DNA of 46,617 nucleotides from Pseudomonadota bacterium. Lineage in GTDB: Bacteria > Pseudomonadota > Gammaproteobacteria > Xanthomonadales > Ahniellaceae. This document shows positions 1-9,300 of this stretch, one piece after another; the stretch's first letter is position 1, and every line of letters starts with the position of its first letter. Under the pieces are notes generated by a model, which worked only from the letters and a program-made list of their open reading frames with translations, was not told the DNA's origin and ran no database searches. The position numbers and the translations under genes are program-made. The DNA is taken from assembly GCA_022705045.1 (NCBI GenBank), contig JAKJFE010000004.1, forward strand, positions 1 to 46,617, written 5' to 3'.

Positions 1-25
1 CGGGTGATGTGGGCCTCAAAAGGCC

Positions 26-47
26 AAAAAACGCGCATCTGCGCGTT
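26..47 (-). terminator. Rho-independent terminator of the RHS unit
   Basis: Read on the minus strand, an 8-bp stem (AACGCGCA paired with TGCGCGTT, tiny loop) is followed at once by a run of T residues. It lies about 45 bases after the stop of the small membrane protein gene, so it would end the RHS/membrane-protein transcript. A second small hairpin (12-25) follows it. Confidence 0.7.
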
Positions 48-91
48 CAGGCCGACCGAAATTCCGTGTAGCGGCCAGCGGAAAATCGGCA

Positions 92-619
92 CTACGCTGG
101 CAGCGACTTGTTCAGACCTTCCCTAGCGAGGCGCCCGGCATTAGACCCACGGAACAATGCGGCATATTCCATATTCAAGAATTCATAGCAGACGGTGCAT
201 CCAGCACCGCGATAGGATCGAAAGATCGGAGTCACACTAAGCTCTAAGTAAATCATGGGCGCCGAAAAAATTGCCACGACAGCAACAACCAAATAGCCAC
301 GCTGCAATGTATCCAATGGCGCGCGGAACACCAGCGTCTGGATCAGAAAGTAGGTTAGCGCGCCAACTGCTATCCAAGCCCAGCTCTGAATTAGTCTTTG
401 ACACCTAAGTTTCCACCAGCATGAGCGGCACAGCGGAATCTTTACGCCCCCACCACTGCCAAGCGCTTCAATCAGAATTGAGCGACGTCGATAAAAGGAA
501 ACACCGGCATCGTGAAATACGAATGCTGTCGAATCAGGCAGGCCCAAGCAGCCAACGCAGCGATTTGGAAACTCAGGCGGGTCTGACGCTTCCAATTCGA
601 CGAGACAATTGTTCTTCAT
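92..619 (-). CDS. Hypothetical protein: CxxC pairs plus two transmembrane helices; possible RHS partner
   Basis: Unrecognised 175-residue protein. What is visible: a CVGC pair near residue 21 and a CRSC pair near residue 64, which together could form a zinc ribbon; two hydrophobic segments at about residues 79-97 and 108-126, predicted to span the membrane; and a soluble C-terminal tail with one more CxxC (CTVC). It lies 108 bases downstream of the RHS gene on the same strand and ahead of a terminator, so the two are probably co-transcribed. Its GC content is low (about half, counted on sample rows) compared with about 70% in the RHS body. Position and composition would suit an immunity protein for the RHS tail, but that is inference: no immunity family is recognised. 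Confidence 0.7.
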   Translation of the reverse strand: MKNNCLVELEASDPPEFPNRCVGCLGLPDSTAFVFHDAGVSFYRRRSILIEALGSGGGVKIPLCRSCWWKLRCQRLIQSWAWIAVGALTYFLIQTLVFRAPLDTLQRGYLVVAVVAIFSAPMIYLELSVTPIFRSYRGAGCTVCYEFLNMEYAALFRGSNAGRLAREGLNKSLPA

Positions 620-727
620 TGCCCTAACTCTGCTTGGCAGCTTACTTAAAACCCTTGATGGGCAAATCGCCCTGAATTCTGCAACACCTCAACGAGCCGC
701 CGCCAGATGTCGATCGCATTTCAAGAG

Positions 728-3700
728 CTACCAACCAGTGTAGTTCCAATCACGAGCCGCATTCACCGAAGAGCCCCTGCCAGGCAAATTGGTGTAAGAG
801 ACACAAACGGAGCCGTCGGTCTTTATAGAAGCTCCCTTTCGCCGCCCACCAACACTAATGTCATGGTAAGCCCCCCTCCCGAAAGGATCTGAAAAAAATG
901 GCTGCGGAGGCTCAGTCCCACATTGCCTGCTTGGCTTGCAACACAAAGTGAGGCCTGCTCCGAAATCTGGCAGCATGGTCTTCTCATCAACAAAGCCTGC
1001 GCTCGTATTTAGTCCAAAACCGTTGAAACCGAGATTAATGCCGATTTCGAGCGAACACTCCAAGGGTGGCGGCGGGGCCAACTCGTATTCCGGATGGTAC
1101 TTGTAGTTGTACATACCGCCCGCCTCCAATCCCTGGGGATCGAGCGCCATAACAGGGGCAGACATCACATATCCGTAAGTGCTGACCCCACCCTTGAGCC
1201 CAATCGGATCACTCTCGACATAGCGCCCCGTCGCCGGGTCGTAGTCGCGGAAGTAGTTGTAGTGCAGGCCCGTCGCCGCGTCGTATTGCTGGCCCGGGAA
1301 ACGCAGGTTCAGCGTGGTCGCGTTGCCGTCGCCGTCCGGATCGTCGTTCGCCGCCGCCGTGCCGAAGGCATTGCCCAGGATCGGCCAGTCCCACAAGGCC
1401 GTGCCGCGGCTCGGGTCGGTGACCTTGCGCGGGCTGCCGAGGTGGTCGGGTTCGATGGGGCGGACTTCGCCGTTCTTGTCGATCAGGCCCACCGGCAGAT
1501 CGTCCAGCCACACGACTTCGGCCGGCGACGCGCCCTTCTTCGATGGCAGTTCGAGCAGCAACCGCCCGCCTTCGTCGTACACGTAGCGCGTTTCCGTCAC
1601 GACGCCGAAGGCGCTCTGCGCGCGAACCACGCGCTCGCCGCGGGCGTTGTAGCGCGACTCGACCGCGCCGCTGAACCCGAGGTCGACCACGGCGAGGCGA
1701 TTGCGCTCGTCGTAGCTCAAGGTCTTGCCGTTCATGCCGGTGGTATTGCCGTTGGCGTCGTAGCCGCGCGTCGACCCGCCCACCGCTTGCAGGCGATGCG
1801 AACCGCTCGGATAGGCGTAGGCCGTCGCACCCGACGACGTCGTCACGCTGCTGCGATTGCCGGTCGCGTCATAGGCGTATTGCGTCACGCCGGCAGCCGA
1901 ATTCTGCGTCGTCAGGCGATACAGGTCGTCATACCCGTAACTGTCGCTCGGCAGCGTCGGCGCCAGCGTGTCCGACAGCGACACGATGTTGCCGACCACG
2001 TCTTCCGAGAAGTCCAGCACCAAGCCTTCCGGCTGGCTGCTCTCGATCTGGTCGATCCAGTAGTTCTGGTCGTAACGCCGCGCCAGGGTCGACTGGTCGC
2101 CCCAGGTGATCGTGCCGACCGGGCCGAACGGCAGATAGGCCACGTCGCTGATCAGCGCCGTCGTCGAACCGTTTGCGGGCGTCACGTCGATGGCGTTGAT
2201 ACGGCCGCGATTGTCGCGGCCGTAGGCGACCACCGTGCCGGTCGGATAAGTCTGGCTCGCCACCCGGCCGGCGTTGTCGTAACCCCAGGCCATTTCGAAG
2301 GTCTCGCCGGCGACCACGCTCGTGCGCCGCACCAGTTGGCCACGACGGTCGTAGCAGAACTCGGTCGAACCGGTCTCGTCGGTGAATCGGGACAAACGAC
2401 CGACCGAATAGTGCTCGTCTGCCCGGCACGTGCCCGGCACCGTGTCGTAAACGAAACTCAGGTTCTTGCTGCTGTTCGTGAATCCAACCGTCGTCAACCG
2501 ATTCAACGCATCGTACCCGTAGGTCGAACTGACGCCGCGCGCGTCGGTCTGGGTCACGCGGTTGCCGGCCTCATCATGGGTGTAGACGGTGCTTCCGGTG
2601 TCGGGGCTCTGCAGCTGGGTCAGGTTGTCGAGGCCGTCGTAGGTGTAGGTCGTGACCAGTCCCTTCGGATCGGTCACGGTGCGCAGGTGGTCGCGCGCAT
2701 CGTAAGTGAATTGGCTGGTGGCGTTGATGCCGCCCGCGCCCTGGTCGCCGATCGACTTGATCAGCCGATTGAGGGCGTCGAAATCATTGTCGGTCACGAC
2801 ATCGAGCGCATCGGTCACGAGTTCATTGTTGCCATTGGCATCGTATTGGAAACGCGCCTTCTTGACGGTCGGATCGTCTAGGTTCGACATGGCCGCGAAC
2901 GGCGCATTGATCTGCGAACGCATCCGGCTCAGCAGGTCGAACTGGCGCGCCAGCAAGCGCTTGACGTTGCCGCTCGGATCCTTGGTCTCTTCCTTCAGGC
3001 GATTGCCCGCGGCGTCGAGCGTGTAGTCGATGCGATCGCCACCGGCGTCGCTGATGGCGGTCAGCCGGTGCGCGGCGTCGTAGTGATACCGCAGGAAACT
3101 GCCGTCGGGCTGGATCACCTTGTTGATCGCGCCGTAGGGCTCGTATTCGAACCGGGTGATCTGATCGTCCGTTTCCGATGCGTTGTTGGTGCCACGCACC
3201 AAGCGACGACTCAGCCAGCCACGGGGCGTGTATTCCATGTCGGTAACGACGCCATTCGCGTCCTTGACCGACAACACCCGGCCGGCGCCGTCATAGGCCA
3301 GCACCTCGCTGACCTGACCCAGCGCATTCGTCGTCTTCCACAGGTCGCCCTTGCGGTAGGCACAGGTCGTCGGCTGCGCTGCGCATGCGGCATCGTCCGC
3401 GGCGCGGTAAGCGTAGGTGGTCACGTCCGAAACATCGGTGCGCGGGCCATCGACCGTGCGGACCAATCCGACACGGGCACACGCCACGCTGCCAAAATCG
3501 ACATCGGTGTCGTCGCAGTAGTCGATCGTCGATTGGCGAACGCCGGTCGGCGCATTCACGGCGGAGCCACAGGCATAAGCCATCGCCGTCGCATGGGTCG
3601 GCGCCACTTGGCAGCGCGCCGTCTGCTGGCCTCGCGCGTTGTAGGCGTAGCGAGTCACCTGCTCCAGCGTGTTCGCGGCGTTGTAGGTGCGCCGCTCGAT

Positions 3701-5449
3701 GGGCACGCGGAAGTTCGGATGCCAATCCGTCTGCACCTTGCGCTTCGACAGCAGGCAGTTCGGTACGGCCGTGGGGCAGCTCGTGTTCGCCACGTCGATG
3801 CGCTGGGTTTCGAGGCCGCGCGTGTTGTAGTCGTAATCGGTGACGATGCCGCGAAAGTCAGTGACTCGATCACGGAACCCGACGCTCGAGTAGGTCTGCG
3901 ATGCGACCTTGTCGAGACCGCAGTCCGGACAGGGCGTGGACACCGAGTCTAGGCGTCGCGAATTGGCCGCGACGGAAAAATAGATCGTCGTGGACAGACC
4001 CAGCGGGTTCACCACGGTCGCATTCGAATTGCCACCGCCATACGTCAGCGAATAGCGCCCCACGCCAGCATGGGAAGTGGCTTTGCCTGCCCCCGTGTTG
4101 TGGTATTCGAAGGTGGAGTAACGTTGTGCCGATTCGTCAATGACGCCCGTCAGGAAGAAGGGCCGCGAGATGCCCGCGGTATAGGCCAATTCGCCATAGA
4201 GATAGGTTCGAACGCTGGCATCCGAATGCGTGGCCTTTTCGAGACGCCGCTGGCTGTCATACGAATAAGTGACGACTTGTCCGTCCGAAGATTGGAGCGC
4301 GACGATGCGCTCGTCGTCCCGATAGGTGAGCCCGATCGAACGCCCTGATTCGGCAACGATGCCGATCAGCAAACCCGCGCGTGGCGCAATGGCGGCCGGC
4401 GTTGCGGCATCACTGTAGATCAGATCGATGCGCGCGCCGGCACGATCGACGATGGCGAGCAGCTGGCCCTGTGCGTTGTAGGTTTCCTTGCGATCCGCGC
4501 CATCCTGGAGTTCCCAGCCGGTGCGAACACCTGCGCCGTCCTTGAGTTCGGTGAGTCGATACAGGTTGTCGCCCGACGTCGACCAAAGGCCGCCGGTGAG
4601 GCGGAAATCGATGGCGCCGCCATTGGAACGATAGGCATACGCAGTGTTCGCCAGGCCGCCGACACCCAAGCGGATGGCGCGCTGGAAGTTGTGCCTCCAG
4701 TAGTCGCCGAAGCCGTCGGACACCGGCTGCGTATCAACGGGAGAGTGGAACCCTTCGCTCTTGTAGGTGCGAACGAAATCCACCGGCAATCGGCCGCCGA
4801 CACTCAGGTCCTTGACGGTCTCGATCTTCGCGGTGGTCAGGGTATTGATCGGATTGCCAACGCCAGGACCCGCTCCACTGGGCCCAGAGCCGCCGAGCCC
4901 GCCTCCCCCGGGGCATGTGCCTTCATCTTCGCACTCGCGCAGCTTCAGTCGATAGCAGTAGCCGCCTGGCGGACTGCCCGAATACACGCCGGTCCATCGA
5001 TAGGGACAAATCACCTCGCGAACGCGCGAGAGCTTGCCCTCGCCCACGACGGGCGGAAGGCAGGCGCTGCCGCTCTTCTGCGAGGTCCGCATCGTCATCA
5101 CCGCCTCTTCCGTGGCGATGTGGCCCAACTGCCAAGTCCTCGTCACGAATGGACCGATATTGAGCACATCGATAGAGCAATAAGTCGCGTTGGGCGTTCC
5201 CATCTGGTGGTACTGCATCATTCCGTTGATGGCCGCTTGCGTGTCCCAACAAGGCGATGTGTCGCGAACACACTTGTTGCCGCTGCCCACTGCCCAGCTC
5301 ACGATCGTGTAGTGGAATGCGTTGAGCGGATTGCCCTGGCGGCACTCGTACAAGTCCGGATTGGTCTCGCATTCGGTCGCGGCCTCCGCGGCCCCGCCGA
5401 AAAACAGCAGCATCGCGGCAAATCGCCTCGCCCAAGCCTTGGCATTCAT
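728..5449 (-). CDS. Secreted RHS-repeat protein with RHS-associated core and variable C-terminal tail
   Basis: 1573-residue RHS/YD-repeat protein. The N terminus is a Sec-type signal peptide (hydrophobic core, likely cut after AEA near residue 23), then a Cys-rich domain to about residue 175, a Gly-rich linker, and a GNPIN motif that opens the RHS part. Dozens of YD repeats (forms such as YDALNRL, YDAAGNR, YDGLDNL) follow to about residue 1350. The RHS-associated core is at about 1380-1441 (RFPGQQYDAATGLHYN, then ESDPIGL and DPQGL). After DPQGL comes a tail of about 130 residues with no recognised domain, encoded by lower-GC DNA. In this family the repeats form a shell around a C-terminal toxin or effector that varies between strains. 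There is no PAAR domain, so export by Sec rather than loading on a type VI spike is inferred. The start ATG is preceded by AAGGGA. Confidence 0.92.
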   Translation of the reverse strand: MNAKAWARRFAAMLLFFGGAAEAATECETNPDLYECRQGNPLNAFHYTIVSWAVGSGNKCVRDTSPCWDTQAAINGMMQYHQMGTPNATYCSIDVLNIGPFVTRTWQLGHIATEEAVMTMRTSQKSGSACLPPVVGEGKLSRVREVICPYRWTGVYSGSPPGGYCYRLKLRECEDEGTCPGGGGLGGSGPSGAGPGVGNPINTLTTAKIETVKDLSVGGRLPVDFVRTYKSEGFHSPVDTQPVSDGFGDYWRHNFQRAIRLGVGGLANTAYAYRSNGGAIDFRLTGGLWSTSGDNLYRLTELKDGAGVRTGWELQDGADRKETYNAQGQLLAIVDRAGARIDLIYSDAATPAAIAPRAGLLIGIVAESGRSIGLTYRDDERIVALQSSDGQVVTYSYDSQRRLEKATHSDASVRTYLYGELAYTAGISRPFFLTGVIDESAQRYSTFEYHNTGAGKATSHAGVGRYSLTYGGGNSNATVVNPLGLSTTIYFSVAANSRRLDSVSTPCPDCGLDKVASQTYSSVGFRDRVTDFRGIVTDYDYNTRGLETQRIDVANTSCPTAVPNCLLSKRKVQTDWHPNFRVPIERRTYNAANTLEQVTRYAYNARGQQTARCQVAPTHATAMAYACGSAVNAPTGVRQSTIDYCDDTDVDFGSVACARVGLVRTVDGPRTDVSDVTTYAYRAADDAACAAQPTTCAYRKGDLWKTTNALGQVSEVLAYDGAGRVLSVKDANGVVTDMEYTPRGWLSRRLVRGTNNASETDDQITRFEYEPYGAINKVIQPDGSFLRYHYDAAHRLTAISDAGGDRIDYTLDAAGNRLKEETKDPSGNVKRLLARQFDLLSRMRSQINAPFAAMSNLDDPTVKKARFQYDANGNNELVTDALDVVTDNDFDALNRLIKSIGDQGAGGINATSQFTYDARDHLRTVTDPKGLVTTYTYDGLDNLTQLQSPDTGSTVYTHDEAGNRVTQTDARGVSSTYGYDALNRLTTVGFTNSSKNLSFVYDTVPGTCRADEHYSVGRLSRFTDETGSTEFCYDRRGQLVRRTSVVAGETFEMAWGYDNAGRVASQTYPTGTVVAYGRDNRGRINAIDVTPANGSTTALISDVAYLPFGPVGTITWGDQSTLARRYDQNYWIDQIESSQPEGLVLDFSEDVVGNIVSLSDTLAPTLPSDSYGYDDLYRLTTQNSAAGVTQYAYDATGNRSSVTTSSGATAYAYPSGSHRLQAVGGSTRGYDANGNTTGMNGKTLSYDERNRLAVVDLGFSGAVESRYNARGERVVRAQSAFGVVTETRYVYDEGGRLLLELPSKKGASPAEVVWLDDLPVGLIDKNGEVRPIEPDHLGSPRKVTDPSRGTALWDWPILGNAFGTAAANDDPDGDGNATTLNLRFPGQQYDAATGLHYNYFRDYDPATGRYVESDPIGLKGGVSTYGYVMSAPVMALDPQGLEAGGMYNYKYHPEYELAPPPPLECSLEIGINLGFNGFGLNTSAGFVDEKTMLPDFGAGLTLCCKPSRQCGTEPPQPFFSDPFGRGAYHDISVGGRRKGASIKTDGSVCVSYTNLPGRGSSVNAARDWNYTGW

Positions 5450-5500
5450 TGCAGTATTCCCTTCGGATAGACATCACATTTTGGCACAAAGACGGCGCCA

Positions 5501-5755
5501 TTGAGCTGTGGATACCGCTGCCGCACCCTGTCGAATCATTCAGGAGGCGCTTCGTATTTCGCATCAATCGGCGAATCCGAAGGGGAAGCAGGCACCGGCC
5601 AGTTCCCGGCCCAGTTCGTGTCGAACATCGCCTCCTGGGCCAGCACCACCCTCGTCGGCCGCGCGGCTTCCGCGTGCGGTGAGGCAACTTCGGGCCTGCT
5701 CGTCGCACGGATCGACACCGACACCGCGCGCATGTTCGGCAACGGTTTCGCGTGA
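5501..5755 (+). pseudogene. Coding-like remnant: probable 3' end of a lost gene
   Basis: An open frame ending at a TGA (5753-5755). From about residue 30 to the stop, roughly 48 of 54 codons end in G or C and codon choice matches neighbouring genes (ATC, GTC, ACC, GAC, TTC). The other frames here lack this pattern. The only start is a TTG with no ribosome binding site, and the first third has poorer codon use. It therefore looks like the C-terminal part of a gene whose upstream part is gone, perhaps removed when the RHS block arrived. The product is not recognised. It could also be a genuine small gene or chance. Confidence 0.3.
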
Positions 5756-5809
5756 CATCGGGACTTATGCCCTGAGGCGCGATCGCATCAACGCCACGTC
5801 ATATCCATG

Positions 5810-5836
5810 CCGCCATCGTTTCGCGGACAATGGCGG
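5810..5836 (+). repeat. Inverted repeat just upstream of the cysD start
   Basis: CCGCCAT (5810-5816) and ATGGCGG (5830-5836) are perfect complements separated by 13 bases. The right arm ends one base before the cysD ATG and covers where the ribosome binding site should be. It could fold in the mRNA and limit translation, or be an operator. No function is shown. Confidence 0.35.
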
Positions 5837-5837
5837 A

Positions 5838-6737
5838 ATGACATTGACCCATCTCGACCGGCTCGAAGCCGAGAGCCTGCATATCCTGCGTGAAGTCGCG
5901 GCCGAATTTTCGCGGCCGGTGATGCTGTATTCGATCGGCAAGGACTCGTCGGTGCTGCTGCACCTGCTGCGCAAGGCCTTCTATCCGGCGCCGCCGCCGA
6001 TTCCGCTGCTGCACGTCGACACCACCTGGAAATTTCGCGACATGTACGCGTTGCGCGATGCCGTGCCGGAGCGTTACGGGGTCGAACTGCGCGTGCACAT
6101 CAATCCGGACGGCCTGCGCGAGGGCGTGAGCCCGTTCACGCACGGTTCGGCCGAACACACGCGCATCATGAAGACCGAGGGCCTGAAGCAGGCGCTCGAT
6201 GCCGGACAGTACGATGCGGCCATCGGCGGTGCGCGGCGCGACGAAGAGGCCTCGCGCGCGAAGGAGCGCGTGTTCTCGTTCCGCACCGCGCAGCACCGCT
6301 GGGACCCGAAACAGCAGCGTCCGGAGCCGTGGAATTTGTACAACACGCGCATCGCGCCTGGCGAAAGCGTGCGCGTGTTCCCGCTCTCGAACTGGACCGA
6401 ACTCGACATCTGGCTGTACATCCTGCGCGAACGCATTCCGGTCGTGCCGCTGTACTTCGCGAAGGAGCGTCCGGTCGTCGAACGCAACGGCACCCTGATC
6501 ATGGTCGACGACGAACGCCTGCCGCTGCTGCCCGGCGAAACGCCGCAACTGCGCCGCATCCGCTTCCGCACGCTGGGTTGTTATCCCTTGTCGGGCGGCT
6601 TCGAATCCGCGGCCGACACGCTGGAAGACATCATCGCCGAGATGTTGCAGGCGCGTTCATCCGAGCGCCAGGGCCGCTTGATTGACGGCGATGCCGGCGC
6701 GTCGATGGAACAGAAGAAGCAGGAGGGCTACTTCTGA
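5838..6737 (+). CDS. cysD: Sulfate adenylyltransferase subunit 2 (CysD)
   Basis: The 299-residue catalytic subunit of ATP sulfurylase. It makes adenosine 5'-phosphosulfate (APS) from sulfate and ATP, driven by the GTPase activity of CysN. The PP-loop pyrophosphatase-type motif SIGKDSS is at residues 32-38, followed by [10 protein letters not shown], and the typical end EQKKQEGYF is present. Length matches E. coli CysD (302). The ATG at 5838 is chosen because homology begins at [10 protein letters not shown]; the frame stays open upstream but the extension is not family-like. Its stop overlaps the cysNC start (TGATG), so the two are translationally coupled. No cysH or sulfite reductase gene is in the window. 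Confidence 0.95.
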   Translation: MTLTHLDRLEAESLHILREVAAEFSRPVMLYSIGKDSSVLLHLLRKAFYPAPPPIPLLHVDTTWKFRDMYALRDAVPERYGVELRVHINPDGLREGVSPFTHGSAEHTRIMKTEGLKQALDAGQYDAAIGGARRDEEASRAKERVFSFRTAQHRWDPKQQRPEPWNLYNTRIAPGESVRVFPLSNWTELDIWLYILRERIPVVPLYFAKERPVVERNGTLIMVDDERLPLLPGETPQLRRIRFRTLGCYPLSGGFESAADTLEDIIAEMLQARSSERQGRLIDGDAGASMEQKKQEGYF

Positions 6738-8608
6738 TGAGCCACAGCACCGACATCGCCGATTACCTGGCGCGCCACGAGAACAAGCCGCTGCTGCGCT
6801 TCATCACCTGCGGCAGCGTCGACGACGGCAAGAGCACCTTGATCGGCCGACTGCTGTTCGAGAGCAAGCAGCTCTACGACGACCAGCTCGCCAAGCTCGA
6901 ACGCGACAGCGCCCGTCACGGCACCCAAGGCGACGCGATCGACTACGCCCTGCTGCTCGACGGCCTCGCCGCCGAACGCGAGCAAGGCATCACCATCGAC
7001 GTGGCGTATCGCTTCTTCGGCACCGACCGTCGCCAGTTCATCGTCGCCGACTGCCCCGGCCACGAGCAGTACACCCGCAACATGGCGACCGGCGCATCCA
7101 CCGCCGATGTCGCCGTCGTGCTGGTCGATGCGCGCAAGGGTCTGCTGACGCAGACGCGCCGGCACAGCTACATCGTCGCCCTGCTCGGCATCCGCCACGT
7201 GGTGCTGGCGGTGAACAAGATGGATCTGGTCGGCTACGACCGGCAACGATTCGAAGACATCGCCGCCGCCTATCGCGAGCTCGCGAAGACGCTCGGCATC
7301 GCCCACGTGCGTGCCATTCCGATCTCCGGTCTGAACGGCGACAACGTCATCACGCGCTCGGCGGCGACGCCGTGGTTCGCCGGTCCGCCGCTGCTCGAAC
7401 ATCTCGAAACCGTGGCGATCGACCGAGACGAATCGAACGCGCCGTTCCGCATGCCGGTGCAGTGGGTCTGTCGTCCGGACCAGGATTTCCGCGGCTACGC
7501 CGGACTGATCGCAAGCGGCCGCATCGCCGTCGGTGACGAGATCGTGTCGCTGCCGTCGGGTCGGCACGCGCGCGTCGCGACGATCGCGGTGGGCGACGAT
7601 GCACGCGAGGTCGCCGAAGCCGGCCAGTCGGCGCTGATCTCGCTCGACCACGAAATCGACATCAGCCGCGGCGACGTGCTCGCGTCGGCTGCATCGCCCT
7701 GCGCCATCGCCGACCAGTTCGCGGTGCAGCTGCTGTGGCTGCACGACGCACCGTTGATGCCGGGCCGCCGCTACCTGCTGAAAACCGGCGCGCGCACCGT
7801 CAATGCGCAGGTGACCGGCATCAAGCACAAGGTCGACGTGAACACCCAGGAACACCTGGCGGCAACGCGCCTGGCCTTGAACGAAGTCGCGCAGTGCAAC
7901 CTGTCGCTGGACCAGGACATCGCGTTCGCGCCGTATGCCGAGAACCGCGCGCTCGGTGCCTTCATCCTGATCGACCGCACGACCAATGCGACGGTGGCGA
8001 TGGGCCGCATCGAATTCGCGCTGCGCCGCGCCAGCAACGTGCACTGGCAGGCGCTGGACGTGGACAAGCGTGCGCGCGCCGAGATCAAGGGCCAGACACC
8101 GCGCTGCCTTTGGTTCACCGGACTGTCGGGCTCGGGCAAGTCGACCATTGCCAACCTGGTCGAAAAGCGCCTGCTCGCCACTGGTCACCACACCTACCTG
8201 CTCGATGGCGACAATGTCCGCCACGGGCTCAACCGCGACCTCGGATTCAGTGCGGAGGATCGTGTCGAGAACATCCGTCGTGTTGCCGAAGTGGCGCGGC
8301 TGATGGTCGATGCCGGCCTGATCGTGATCGTCTCCTTCATCTCGCCGTTCCGCGACGAGCGCAGGATGGCGCGCGAACGATTCGGCGATGGCGAGTTCAT
8401 CGAGGTCTTCGTCGACACGCCACTCGAAGTCTGCGAACAGCGCGACGTGAAAGGCCTGTACGCCAAGGCGCGCGCCGGCCTGATCCCGAACTTCACCGGC
8501 ATCGATTCACCGTACGAACCGCCCGAACACGCGGAACTCGTGCTCGACACGCAGGCCCAGTCGACCGAACAACTGGCCATCCGGGTGGTCGAGGCGGCGT
8601 TGGGCTGA
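6737..8608 (+). CDS. cysNC: Fused sulfate adenylyltransferase subunit 1 / APS kinase (CysNC)
   Basis: A 623-residue bifunctional protein. The N-terminal EF-Tu-like GTPase (CysN) carries G1 GSVDDGKST at residues 26-34, the DCPGHEQY switch motif and NKMD, and powers APS synthesis by CysD. The C-terminal part (from about residue 450) is APS kinase (CysC) with P-loop GLSGSGKST at 462-470; it phosphorylates APS to PAPS. The fusion is common in Xanthomonadales and other proteobacteria. Both halves keep their nucleotide-binding motifs, so both activities should be intact. It begins inside the cysD stop. PAPS may feed assimilation or sulfation; the window does not decide which. Confidence 0.95.
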   Translation: MSHSTDIADYLARHENKPLLRFITCGSVDDGKSTLIGRLLFESKQLYDDQLAKLERDSARHGTQGDAIDYALLLDGLAAEREQGITIDVAYRFFGTDRRQFIVADCPGHEQYTRNMATGASTADVAVVLVDARKGLLTQTRRHSYIVALLGIRHVVLAVNKMDLVGYDRQRFEDIAAAYRELAKTLGIAHVRAIPISGLNGDNVITRSAATPWFAGPPLLEHLETVAIDRDESNAPFRMPVQWVCRPDQDFRGYAGLIASGRIAVGDEIVSLPSGRHARVATIAVGDDAREVAEAGQSALISLDHEIDISRGDVLASAASPCAIADQFAVQLLWLHDAPLMPGRRYLLKTGARTVNAQVTGIKHKVDVNTQEHLAATRLALNEVAQCNLSLDQDIAFAPYAENRALGAFILIDRTTNATVAMGRIEFALRRASNVHWQALDVDKRARAEIKGQTPRCLWFTGLSGSGKSTIANLVEKRLLATGHHTYLLDGDNVRHGLNRDLGFSAEDRVENIRRVAEVARLMVDAGLIVIVSFISPFRDERRMARERFGDGEFIEVFVDTPLEVCEQRDVKGLYAKARAGLIPNFTGIDSPYEPPEHAELVLDTQAQSTEQLAIRVVEAALG

Positions 8609-8745
8609 GGGTCGCTTCGCGATAACCCCGAGCCGGCTCGTGCCGCGTTCCATCCCCCGTGAACGCCGCCATCGCCCTGTCCCCGATCGAATTTCCCGCT
8701 GCCGAGGCTATGCCGGTCGCGACGCTTCGTTTACGCTCGACCGCG

Positions 8746-9300
8746 ATGACGGAACGCAGCGACGAGGAACTGATGCTGGCCTATGCAAGCGGCGACGCGC
8801 GTGCGTTCGAGCTGCTGTACACGCGCCATCGTGGCCCGCTGTTCCGTTTCCTGCTGCGCGGCCTGAAGCGGCGTGAACTGGCCGACGAACTGTTCCAGGA
8901 GACCTGGGGACGCGTGATCCAGGCGCGCACGCGTTATCGCGTCGAAGCGAAGTTTTCGACCTGGCTGCTGCAGATCGCACACAACCTGGTCATCGACCAG
9001 TACCGCCGCGAACGTCCCGAGGACAATGGCGAGACGGCCGAGAACGCCTTCCGTGTGGCCGAGAACGACGAACGTGAACGGCCGGACCGGGTGCTCAGCG
9101 ACTTCGAACAATCGCGCCGTCTGCAGGACGCACTGGCCGAACTGCCGGCCGACCAGCGCGGCGCCTTCCTGCTGCGGGTCGAAAATGGGCTCGGCATCGA
9201 GGAAATCGGCGAGGTCATGGGCGTCGGTCGCGAAACCGCGAAATCGCGATTGCGTTATGCCCTTGAAAAACTCCGCGCCAGCTTGAGGTCCTCGGTATGA
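8746..9300 (+). CDS. ECF-type RNA polymerase sigma factor
   Basis: About 184 residues from the chosen ATG. Region 2 (LLYTRHRGPLFRFLLRG, then LADELFQETWGRV and STWLLQIAHNLVIDQYRRE) binds core polymerase and the -10 element. Region 4 (LPADQRGAFLLRVENG, then EEIGEVMGVGRETAKSR) is the helix-turn-helix for the -35 element. I chose ATG 8746 because family members begin with a form of SDEELMLAYASGD; an ATG at 8710 and a GTG at 8659 are in-frame alternatives. The stop overlaps the next gene by four bases (ATGA), and that gene is a single-helix membrane protein, the usual arrangement for an ECF sigma with its regulator. Target genes are unknown. Confidence 0.9.
   Translation: MTERSDEELMLAYASGDARAFELLYTRHRGPLFRFLLRGLKRRELADELFQETWGRVIQARTRYRVEAKFSTWLLQIAHNLVIDQYRRERPEDNGETAENAFRVAENDERERPDRVLSDFEQSRRLQDALAELPADQRGAFLLRVENGLGIEEIGEVMGVGRETAKSRLRYALEKLRASLRSSV

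Larger units (their letters stand above)
5450..5837. other. 388-base divergent intergenic region between the RHS gene and cysD
   Basis: This stretch must carry the promoters for the leftward RHS gene and rightward cysD. No convincing -35/-10 pair stands out for either. It contains a short coding-like frame on the plus strand (5501-5755) and an inverted repeat next to the cysD start (5810-5836), listed separately. No RNA gene or riboswitch is recognisable. Confidence 0.6.

Noticed and set aside
1094..2881. Long open frame antisense to the RHS gene (about 595 codons)
   Set aside because: It lies wholly inside the RHS coding region and has biased, repetitive composition that follows from the repeats on the other strand. 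No family features or ribosome binding site.
5450..5837. Riboswitch or tRNA in the largest spacer
   Set aside because: No cloverleaf, no known riboswitch core, and no long conserved stem pattern was seen.
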